A stretch of 36,806 nt of DNA from Chitinophagales bacterium. Its GTDB lineage: Bacteria > Bacteroidota > Bacteroidia > Chitinophagales > JABDMM01. Each line of letters begins with the position of its first letter. Positions within the stretch are counted from its first letter, which is position 1. Made by a program: the position numbers and the translations under genes. The notes beneath the pieces were generated by a model. That model worked only from the letters and a program-made list of their open reading frames with translations. It was not told where the DNA came from and searched no databases. This document shows positions 24,630 to 31,154 of this stretch, piece by piece. The DNA is taken from contig JABDMM010000008.1 in NCBI GenBank assembly GCA_013001465.1, positions 1 through 36,806 of the forward strand, given 5' to 3'.

Positions 24630-25052
24630 ATGGAGAGAACGATAATTGAAATATTAAATCGCAAGTTATCCTTAGATGAGTGTTATTCTTTTATCCAAAA
24701 CAATAAGTCTGGAGGGAACTGCATATTTATTGGAAGCGTAAGAGATCGCTCTCAGGGGAAACAAGTCGAGGAGTTACATTTTGAAGCGTATAAGGAGATG
24801 GCGGTTGCTGAAATGTCTAAAATATCGAAGGAGGTATTGAAGATGAACGAAGTTCAGAGAATCTATATCGCACATCGTGAAGGCGAACTTCAAATTGGTG
24901 ATATTGCCGTGATCATTGGGGTATCATCTAAGCATCGAGACGACGCATTTATAGCTTGCCGTTATATTATCGATACATTAAAAGAAACCGTTCCGATCTG
25001 GAAAAAGGAAATATTTACTGATGGAGTGAGTTGGGTGAACGCACATCCCTAG
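24630..25052 (+). CDS. moaE: Molybdopterin synthase catalytic subunit MoaE
   Basis: 140-residue large subunit of molybdopterin synthase, acting as a heterotetramer with MoaD to add the dithiolene sulfurs. Recognisable segments are NCIFIGSVRDRSQGK, the FEAYKEMA motif, IAHREGELQIGD and the C-terminal PIWKKEIFTDGVSWV with the catalytic-region lysines. Operon with moaD. Its last 38 bp overlap the 3' end of the convergent mobA-type gene. Both reading frames end in family-appropriate or unconstrained tails, so the overlap looks genuine and not a frameshift. Confidence 0.94.
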   Translation: MERTIIEILNRKLSLDECYSFIQNNKSGGNCIFIGSVRDRSQGKQVEELHFEAYKEMAVAEMSKISKEVLKMNEVQRIYIAHREGELQIGDIAVIIGVSSKHRDDAFIACRYIIDTLKETVPIWKKEIFTDGVSWVNAHP

Positions 25053-26142
25053 AATCTGATCGCTTCTTGAAAGATTCTAACTCTCCCGGAGTATTGATAT
25101 TGGATAGTACCTCGTCGTTTTCCAGACGGATCTTCTTCACATCAGAATTGATCAAAACTTTACGCGGACAACTGTAGCCATGGCTTAAAAAATTCAAGAA
25201 CCTGACATAAGCACTTGGTTCGTAAATTGTTAAAAGCGGATCCGGGAACTCTTTATTTTCAGATTGATAGCAGGTAGCAATTTTCGAAGTATCGCGTTCG
25301 GCTATCAATTTTTTTAAAGCATCACTATCGACGTAAGGCAAGTCACAAGCTACAACTAGATAAGCCTTGTTAGGGTCTGCGCGAAATGCAGAACAAATTG
25401 CACCAAATGGCCCCAAACCGGTGAATGTATCTGTGATCGTTTTCGGATCTTTAGCATCAGGGTGCTTTTTTGATAAAAAGGCAGTGACTCCAATGTTATC
25501 GAACAAATCCAGTAGGTATAACTCCTGAGGTTTTCCGTGGAAGTATAACTGACTTTTATCTGTTCCCATTCTCTGACTGTCGCCACCTGCAAGAACTAAT
25601 CCATTTAATTCAGGGGAATTATTGCGCATGGCTTTTTCGAGGATGTCTTTTAGTTTATTCTGTTCATTCCACTTTAAGATCGGAGTCTTATCTGTCAAGA
25701 GGTCTTGAATAAAATCGAACGGTTCAGTTGAACCATCTTTTAGAACTACTGCTATTACATTTGTAAGTCTTTGAATTCGTTTTTTAAGACTTTCTTTCTT
25801 TTCCTGATCGATGATAACAATTTGATTGTCTGCCGCGAAATGATTTCCATTGATGAAAACAGCATCTGCAACTTGTGTCACCAAAGCCTGGTCTATAAAA
25901 CTGGAATATGGATCAAAGTCGAAATCGTAACGATGGCTTCCAATTTTGAAACGATGCTCATGCTTATCGGCAGAATGTTCTTCATCAATTCTGCAAATAT
26001 TGAGATCAGCAGATAGCCGGTCGGACAGATCTGACATAAGTTTTTGCAGAACTTTACAGTTTGAGCCGATGAAAGCAAATTCATTCCTGTGGAAGTTACC
26101 GATTTCAGGACGTTTCAATTTCGTGTGCTTAGTATGCTTCAT
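25015..26142 (-). CDS. mobA: MobA-type molybdenum cofactor guanylyltransferase with an N-terminal MobB-like degenerate domain
   Basis: 375-residue protein. The C-terminal half (about 185-365) is a MobA nucleotidyltransferase, with LNGLVLAGGDSQRMGTDKSQ (GTP/Mg binding), GPFGAICSAF and ACDLPYVDSD. It should attach GMP to Mo-molybdopterin to give the MGD cofactor that DMSO-reductase-type enzymes need. The N-terminal half (GNFHRNEFAFIGSNCKVLQKL) occupies the place of a MobB-type P-loop domain, but the GxxGxGKT loop is absent. I recall similar N-terminal extensions in other Bacteroidota NTP-transferase proteins. The start is chosen at ATG 26142 (MKHTKHTKLKRP). A GTG at 26148 in the same frame overlaps the moaC stop. 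Its 3' end overlaps moaE by 38 bp. Confidence 0.85.
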   Translation of the reverse strand: MKHTKHTKLKRPEIGNFHRNEFAFIGSNCKVLQKLMSDLSDRLSADLNICRIDEEHSADKHEHRFKIGSHRYDFDFDPYSSFIDQALVTQVADAVFINGNHFAADNQIVIIDQEKKESLKKRIQRLTNVIAVVLKDGSTEPFDFIQDLLTDKTPILKWNEQNKLKDILEKAMRNNSPELNGLVLAGGDSQRMGTDKSQLYFHGKPQELYLLDLFDNIGVTAFLSKKHPDAKDPKTITDTFTGLGPFGAICSAFRADPNKAYLVVACDLPYVDSDALKKLIAERDTSKIATCYQSENKEFPDPLLTIYEPSAYVRFLNFLSHGYSCPRKVLINSDVKKIRLENDEVLSNINTPGELESFKKRSDSRDVRSPNSLHQ

Positions 26143-26144
26143 CG

Positions 26145-26618
26145 TCACAAAGTAAAATCAGATTTTCCTCCGGTTTTATGAATGAGTTTCAATTCCAGGA
26201 TCTCAGTATTTTGAGATAACGACTTTGTCATATCGTAAACCGTGAGAGCAGCGATATTTGCACCCATAAGCGCTTCCATTTCAACTCCAGTTTTTGAGGA
26301 AGTCGAAACACTGCAGATGATCTTTAACATATCATATTCGACACGGGAAATTTCTATGGAGCAACTCTCAAGAGGAATTTGATGGCAAAAAGGTATCAAC
26401 TCTGATGTCTTCTTTGCTCCCATGGTTCCGGAAATAACAGCAGTCTGGATAACGGGACCTTTCTTGGTTATAAAATCCTCTGAAATTAATTTATCGAGAA
26501 TGTCCTTTTTCATTCTTATCAAAGCGGAGGCTTTCGCAATTCTCCGTGAAATATTTTTAGCAGAGACATCCACCATTTTAGGATTCCCATTGCTGTCGAT
26601 GTGTGTTAGATTGTCCAT
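26145..26618 (-). CDS. moaC: Cyclic pyranopterin monophosphate synthase MoaC
   Basis: 157-residue enzyme that, after MoaA, forms cPMP in Moco synthesis. The diagnostic segments are present: MVDVSAKNISRRIAKA near the N-terminus, GTMGAKKTSELIPFCHQIPLE, and TGVEMEALMGANIAALTVYDMTKSL with the catalytic Asp and Lys, followed by HKTGGKSD. It lies 3 bp after moeA and is followed almost directly by the mobA-type gene (TGA-CG-ATG). Confidence 0.95.
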   Translation of the reverse strand: MDNLTHIDSNGNPKMVDVSAKNISRRIAKASALIRMKKDILDKLISEDFITKKGPVIQTAVISGTMGAKKTSELIPFCHQIPLESCSIEISRVEYDMLKIICSVSTSSKTGVEMEALMGANIAALTVYDMTKSLSQNTEILELKLIHKTGGKSDFTL

Positions 26619-26621
26619 TTG

Positions 26622-27809
26622 CTATCTGAAATATATAAAGTTAAACAATTGATCCTTCATGTAGATGTCGGAGCCCTGTGGCAACACTACAAAACCATCA
26701 ACATGTAGAAGGTTTGCCAGATCTCCTGAACCATTTCCTTTAATTACTTTGGCATACAAAGTATCTGAACCGGGGGAAATTTTAGCAGGAGCGAAATAAG
26801 TTAAATCGGGTTTGAAAGTGACATTTTCGGAGAGTCTTACCTTATATTCTTCATGAGGAGTTATTCCGAGATTTTTTCGGAGCCATGGTATAAAGTAAAC
26901 CGCGGCACATGATAGGGTAGATACTGGGTTTCCAGGAAAAGCAAATATGATCGTTGTGCCATTTCTTCCAAACCAGAATGGTTTACCCGGTCTTTGACTA
27001 ACCCGATGGAAAAGTTGTTCTGTTCCCAATTCTTCAAAGACCTGGGGTAAAAAATCTTTTTTACCTTTTGAAACACCACCGCTAAGCATCAGGACATCAT
27101 AATTTTTGATGAGATCGGCAATAGTTTTCTTTAACTCATCATAATTATCATCCAAATGAAACAAGTTGGATTTTACTCGATATTTTTTTAACAACGCTTG
27201 CAATGCATATGAGTTAGATTTTCTTATCTGGTGAGGTTCCGGATCAGTATCAACATCGATCAATTCATCTCCGGTGGAAATGATGGCAACTGATGGGGGT
27301 TCTACTACTTTTACTGTGCTGCAACCAACAGTTGCGAGGACTGCTATTTCAGCTGCTGATATAATACAATTGCCGTTTTGGAGTGTTGCGTTTTTAACTG
27401 AATCACTACCCTTGTAATGGATGTTCTTTCTATCTGAAATACCATTCGGAACGGTAAAGTATGAATCAGTATTCTCAGTATCCTCGTAAGGAATAACCGT
27501 TGTAGTACCTTTTGGAAGAACGGAGCCCGTCATAACTTCAATGCAGCTTAATCGGTCTGTTAGTGTAGATTGGGGATCACCTGCAGCCTGAAGACTTGCG
27601 ACCTTGAAGTTGCGATGACCTTCTTTGTATGCTGAATAGTCGATTGAAATACCGTCCATACACACTCTATCAAAAGGAGGGAAATCTCTGTCGGCTACAA
27701 TAGGTTCTGCAAGGACATGACCTTCAGAATCAGAAAGGGGAATCCCCTTTACTTTGAATTTCAAAGTGGTTTCAAGAACGATCGTTAAGGCATCTTGATA
27801 GGATATCAT
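26622..27809 (-). CDS. moeA: Molybdopterin molybdotransferase MoeA
   Basis: 395-residue enzyme that inserts molybdate into adenylylated molybdopterin. Segments seen include DFPPFDRVCMDGISI (the family has PPFDxSAMDGYA, so Cys-Met-Asp-Gly-Ile is a slight variant), MTGSVLPKGTTTVIPYEDT, IISTGDEL, MLSGGVSKGKKDFLP, RPGKPFWFG and FAFPGNPVSTLSC. Its ATG overlaps the moaA stop by 4 bp (ATGA), and moaC follows 3 bp downstream. No MogA/MoaB adenylyltransferase was found in the window, so this step must be encoded elsewhere. Confidence 0.94.
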   Translation of the reverse strand: MISYQDALTIVLETTLKFKVKGIPLSDSEGHVLAEPIVADRDFPPFDRVCMDGISIDYSAYKEGHRNFKVASLQAAGDPQSTLTDRLSCIEVMTGSVLPKGTTTVIPYEDTENTDSYFTVPNGISDRKNIHYKGSDSVKNATLQNGNCIISAAEIAVLATVGCSTVKVVEPPSVAIISTGDELIDVDTDPEPHQIRKSNSYALQALLKKYRVKSNLFHLDDNYDELKKTIADLIKNYDVLMLSGGVSKGKKDFLPQVFEELGTEQLFHRVSQRPGKPFWFGRNGTTIIFAFPGNPVSTLSCAAVYFIPWLRKNLGITPHEEYKVRLSENVTFKPDLTYFAPAKISPGSDTLYAKVIKGNGSGDLANLLHVDGFVVLPQGSDIYMKDQLFNFIYFR

Positions 27810-28780
27810 CCGCCAATAGTTGTCATTGGTTCAAAGAAATCTTTATTGCTTCGCTGATTTTCTTCGTCAAAACCTGATTTTCTTTTCAGCATTATATGAT
27901 CTAAGATGCTTTGTTTTATGGAACTTGCACCCATTCCGCTTCTAAGCATATTTTTTAGTGATAGAGAAGAATTAGAGTAAAGACAATTCAAGATTTCTCC
28001 TTTAGCCGTAAGTCTGAGTCTATTGCAGCTCCCGCAAAGAGAACGGCTATAAGCTGGAATTACGGCTATCTTTCCTAAATGGTCATCGATATTATATTCA
28101 ACAGAAGATGAGGGTGCTCGATCATCAATATTTTTTAAAAGGTATTTCTCCTCCACCATTGCGAGAATCTCTGTGAAAGGAATAAACTGATCTTTATTTC
28201 CGTCGCTACCATTAAATGGCATTGCTTCGATAAATCGAACAGTTACAGGTAAACTGCGAGTAAGGTCAACAAAATCAAGAATCTCGTTATCGTTTATTCC
28301 TCTCAGTACTACCACATTCAATTTTACTTTAAAACCACTTTCAATTGCCAGATATATATTGGAGATCACTTTATCGAAGGCATCCCTTCTCGTTATTTGT
28401 TTGAATTTATCTGCATCCAGTGAATCTATACTGATATTGAGTCCATGTATCTCAAGTTCCTTCAGCTCTTCTAGATGAAGATGCAATTTGGTAGCGTTTG
28501 TAGTTATGTTGAATGATTGATAATAAGATCTTATCGATCTTATCAATTGCATAATATCTTTTCTGATAAAAGGCTCTCCTCCGGTTAAGCGTACTCTGAC
28601 AATACCAAGTTCACTAAAGATTTTTGATAGGGTGGAAATCTCTTCAAAAGATAATAATTCATCTCTCCTGGAAAAATCGATGCCTCCTTCAGGCATACAG
28701 TATCGGCATCGCAAATCACATCGGTCGGTGACGCTGAGCCGCAGATAATCAATTTTCCTGCCGAAAGAATCAATCAACAA
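27806..28780 (-). CDS. moaA: GTP 3',8-cyclase MoaA (radical SAM)
   Basis: 324-residue radical-SAM enzyme catalysing the first step of Moco synthesis from GTP. The N-terminal cluster motif is CDLRCRYC (Cx3Cx2C), followed by MPEGGIDFS and the LTGGEP SAM-binding motif. The second cluster is in CGSCNRLRLTAKGEILNC (Cx2Cx13C). The C-terminus ends TTIGG with the terminal Gly-Gly needed for activity. The start ATG lies inside the 3' end of the DUF7009-like gene (7-bp overlap), which places it second in the moa operon. Confidence 0.96.
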   Translation of the reverse strand: MLIDSFGRKIDYLRLSVTDRCDLRCRYCMPEGGIDFSRRDELLSFEEISTLSKIFSELGIVRVRLTGGEPFIRKDIMQLIRSIRSYYQSFNITTNATKLHLHLEELKELEIHGLNISIDSLDADKFKQITRRDAFDKVISNIYLAIESGFKVKLNVVVLRGINDNEILDFVDLTRSLPVTVRFIEAMPFNGSDGNKDQFIPFTEILAMVEEKYLLKNIDDRAPSSSVEYNIDDHLGKIAVIPAYSRSLCGSCNRLRLTAKGEILNCLYSNSSLSLKNMLRSGMGASSIKQSILDHIMLKRKSGFDEENQRSNKDFFEPMTTIGG

Positions 28781-29157
28781 TTTAATTGGTTTTCATTGGG
28801 GTGATTGAATAGATCGGATTCATCTTCGTCTCTTGGTGCAAGACACTTAAAATCTTTTTCAAAAAGGATATCTAAACTCTGTTCATCAGCGATTTGGAAT
28901 GATCGAGAAAATCCGATATTATCAGTTTGGTACAAATTAAGAATTCTTTCTGAGGGCAGAGTTAACAAGATCTTTGTTTCATTTCTGGATTCAATGAGCT
29001 TTATGGATTCTGAATCATGGCTGGTACATATCTTGAATTTCAAAGCCCTGTTGGGGAAAGTAATAGTAGAAGAAATCTCGTTATGCAAATGAAGTTTATC
29101 CAGGTCACTTTTACTGACCCTGACACGCATTGAATTATTTAAAAATCGAATTTTCAA
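28774..29157 (-). CDS. DUF7009-like small protein, first gene of the moa operon (TTG start proposed)
   Basis: Predicted 127-residue soluble protein. The C-terminal half LFEKDFKCLAPRDEDESDLF matches my recollection of the DUF7009 family of Bacteroidota. Members of that family begin MKIRF-x-x-NS-x-R-x-R-x-S/T-x-S-E/D, and the frame here encodes KIRFLNNSMRVRVSKSDL directly after a TTG codon at 29155-29157. I therefore place the start at this TTG. The first ATG in this part (29130) would remove nine conserved residues, while the long open frame up to 29331 is unconserved leader. It overlaps moaA by 7 bp, so it is translationally tied to Moco synthesis. Its function is unknown. Confidence 0.68.
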   Translation of the reverse strand: MKIRFLNNSMRVRVSKSDLDKLHLHNEISSTITFPNRALKFKICTSHDSESIKLIESRNETKILLTLPSERILNLYQTDNIGFSRSFQIADEQSLDILFEKDFKCLAPRDEDESDLFNHPNENQLNC

Positions 29158-29173
29158 AAGTTGTTTGAATAGA

Positions 29174-29187
29174 TATTGTATACAATA
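29174..29187. promoter_or_regulatory. 14-bp palindrome in the moa operon leader
   Basis: TATTGTATACAATA is a perfect palindrome 17 bp upstream of the proposed TTG start of the DUF7009-like gene. It could be an operator or RNA hairpin overlapping the translation start. It does not resemble a known ModE box or Moco riboswitch. Confidence 0.35.
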
Positions 29188-29217
29188 GTAGCAATACTTG
29201 TTGAAAGGCACAGCAAC

Positions 29218-29233
29218 CAAAGTTACCAACTTT
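29218..29233 (-). promoter_or_regulatory. Candidate -7 element of the moa operon inside an inverted repeat
   Basis: TAACTTTG (29218-29225, minus strand) fits TAnnTTTG and gives a leader of about 56 nt to the TTG start. It is embedded in the inverted repeat AAAGTT-acc-AACTTT (29219-29233), so a protein binding that repeat would cover the promoter. Confidence 0.35.
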
Positions 29234-29256
29234 AATCGTATGGTTAATATTATCCC

Positions 29257-29264
29257 TATATTTG
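29257..29264 (+). promoter_or_regulatory. Candidate -7 element for the T9SS-secreted protein gene
   Basis: TATATTTG on the plus strand fits TAnnTTTG and predicts a start near 29269 with a leader of about 19 nt to the ATG at 29288. No -33 TTG was seen. Confidence 0.42.
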
Positions 29265-29287
29265 CCAGCCGATAAATAAAACCCAAT

Positions 29288-30985
29288 ATGAAAAATATAT
29301 TATCATTCGTTTTAGCAATGGTTTTCAGCATTGCATCTTTTGGACAAGCTTCTCAGATCGTGATAACGGAAATTATGTATGGGCCGCCAAACAATAATGG
29401 AGGAGGGGTCGAGTATCTCGAGCTGTATAATAATGATTCGGTATCCGTAGATATGACTGGTTATTTCTTTTCTGACGGAATAAGTTTCACTTTTCCATCA
29501 CTTACATTGGCAGTTGGCGAGTTTGTCTTGCTATCTAACAAGGCAAATAGTTTCAATCAGATTTATGGGATGACTGCGTTAGAGTACGGAGGATCAATGT
29601 CCAATAATGGAGAGAACATTACTCTGAAAGATGCAACAGGATTAACAGTAGATTCAATTGATTACGAGCCTAACGATCCGTGGCCAAGTACAGTTAATGG
29701 TGGTGGTCCATCGTTAGTTCTTTGTGCGCCGGATGCAGATAACAACAACTCATTTAACTGGCAACGGTCTATAAATTCACTAGGTTTTAATATTGGTGGA
29801 CATGAGGTATATGGGAATCCCGGATCTTTAAGTTTTTGTCACAACGGACCTATTGTATCTATCGAAGTTGCTGATGCAACACAATTTGAATTTGATGGTA
29901 CGGTCTCCATCGACATAGTTATCGATAACGCAAATGTGAATACAACAACGGTAGATGTTGGCATTACAAGTCTTACAGCTTCGACAAGTACTGATGTTAC
30001 ATTTACTCCTCTTTCTGTGTCATTCGCAGGTAGTTCAAACACACCACAGGACATTCAGTTTACGATTTTAAATGATGCGGTTTTTGAACCGGGGGAACAG
30101 TTTATCATTACGCTCTCTAATCCAGATAATAATGCGATTTTTGGTACAGACACTTTAGTAGTGACAATTAAAGATAACGACGGACCAGTAGATGCAAGCC
30201 TGCTTATGGTTGGTATTTTCGATGGTGGTATGAACGGACCTTTAGGTGTAGAACTGTATGCGAGACAAAATATTTCCGATCTATCGATCTTTGGATTGGG
30301 AAGTGCAGATAATGGAAACGGGAGTGATGGTATAGAGTATACTTTCCCTCCTATATCTCTTACTGAAGGAACATCAATTTTTGTAACAAATGATTCGGCA
30401 GATTTTCTAAGCTTTTTTGGATTTGCGTCTGACTTTATAGATGGAGGGAATGTCTCTGCAATTAACTTCAGTGGAAATGATGCTTTTGAAGTTTTTGAAA
30501 ACGGGGTAGTAATCGATGTTTTTGGTGTTATCAATGTGAATGGAATGGGACAGCCTTGGGAGTATTCTAACGGATGGGCTCATCGTGTTGATTCAACCGG
30601 ACCTGATGGGGATATATTTGTACTGGCCAACTGGAACTTTGGTCCTGTAGGTGTTTTAGGTCCGCCAAGCACGAATTCGGCTGCGTCAGTTCCTTATCCC
30701 ATAGGTACTTTTGATTATCCTTCTAGCATGGTATCTATCAACCCAATAGATCAGGTTTCGATGGTAGAGATCTATCCAAATCCTACCAAAGGACAGTTGA
30801 TAATTTCTGCTGAAACAAGGATTAAAACTATTGAGATCTTTGATCTTACAGGAAGGTCACAAGTGAAAGCAGAAGTGAACCGAGCTGAATATGTATTAGA
30901 TATTAGCAAACTGTCAAAAGGCATATATACAATTGAGATCAATGGCAGTTCTCTTAATGAAAGCAAGAGAATTGTGCTTCATTAA
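29288..30985 (+). CDS. Secreted lamin-tail/Calx-beta protein with type IX secretion sorting domain
   Basis: 565-residue exported protein. The signal peptide MKNILSFVLAMVFSIASFGQ is followed by a lamin-tail domain (about 22-130; IVITEIMYGPPNNNGGGVEYLELYN with GENITLKDA). A Calx-beta-like domain spans about 190-295 (FEPGEQFIITLSNPDNNAIFG, VTIKDND). A second lamin-tail-like region (about 300-440) has LGVELYARQNISDLSIFGLG and NDAFEVFENGVVIDVFG. The last 75 residues form a T9SS type A sorting domain (VEIYPNPTKGQ, ISKLSKGIYTIEI, KRIVLH). The protein should cross the outer membrane and be attached or released at the cell surface. No catalytic domain was seen, so adhesion or a structural role is likely. 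A strong terminator follows. Confidence 0.9.
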   Translation: MKNILSFVLAMVFSIASFGQASQIVITEIMYGPPNNNGGGVEYLELYNNDSVSVDMTGYFFSDGISFTFPSLTLAVGEFVLLSNKANSFNQIYGMTALEYGGSMSNNGENITLKDATGLTVDSIDYEPNDPWPSTVNGGGPSLVLCAPDADNNNSFNWQRSINSLGFNIGGHEVYGNPGSLSFCHNGPIVSIEVADATQFEFDGTVSIDIVIDNANVNTTTVDVGITSLTASTSTDVTFTPLSVSFAGSSNTPQDIQFTILNDAVFEPGEQFIITLSNPDNNAIFGTDTLVVTIKDNDGPVDASLLMVGIFDGGMNGPLGVELYARQNISDLSIFGLGSADNGNGSDGIEYTFPPISLTEGTSIFVTNDSADFLSFFGFASDFIDGGNVSAINFSGNDAFEVFENGVVIDVFGVINVNGMGQPWEYSNGWAHRVDSTGPDGDIFVLANWNFGPVGVLGPPSTNSAASVPYPIGTFDYPSSMVSINPIDQVSMVEIYPNPTKGQLIISAETRIKTIEIFDLTGRSQVKAEVNRAEYVLDISKLSKGIYTIEINGSSLNESKRIVLH

Positions 30986-31010
30986 GTTGACAGTACATGA
31001 GATACAATGG

Positions 31011-31041
31011 AAACCCGGTCAACTGCTGATCGGGTTTTTTT
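31011..31041 (+). terminator. Intrinsic terminator after the T9SS-secreted protein gene
   Basis: The 10-bp stem AAACCCGGTC / GATCGGGTTT (one G-U pair) with a 7-nt loop runs directly into a T-tract (31035-31041). It lies 25 bp after the stop codon. Confidence 0.88.
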
Positions 31042-31154
31042 ATATCCATAAAGCTACTTATTATAATTACTTAGTTATATAATAATAACATTAATAAGCT
31101 CTTTAATATTCAATTCTGTTCTTTTTCTCTTGAAAATTTTTGTAGATTTATAAG

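Noticed and set aside
28774-29331. 185-residue version of the DUF7009-like gene
   Set aside because: The first 58 residues are hydrophobic or irregular, overlap the candidate promoters, and precede the conserved family start.
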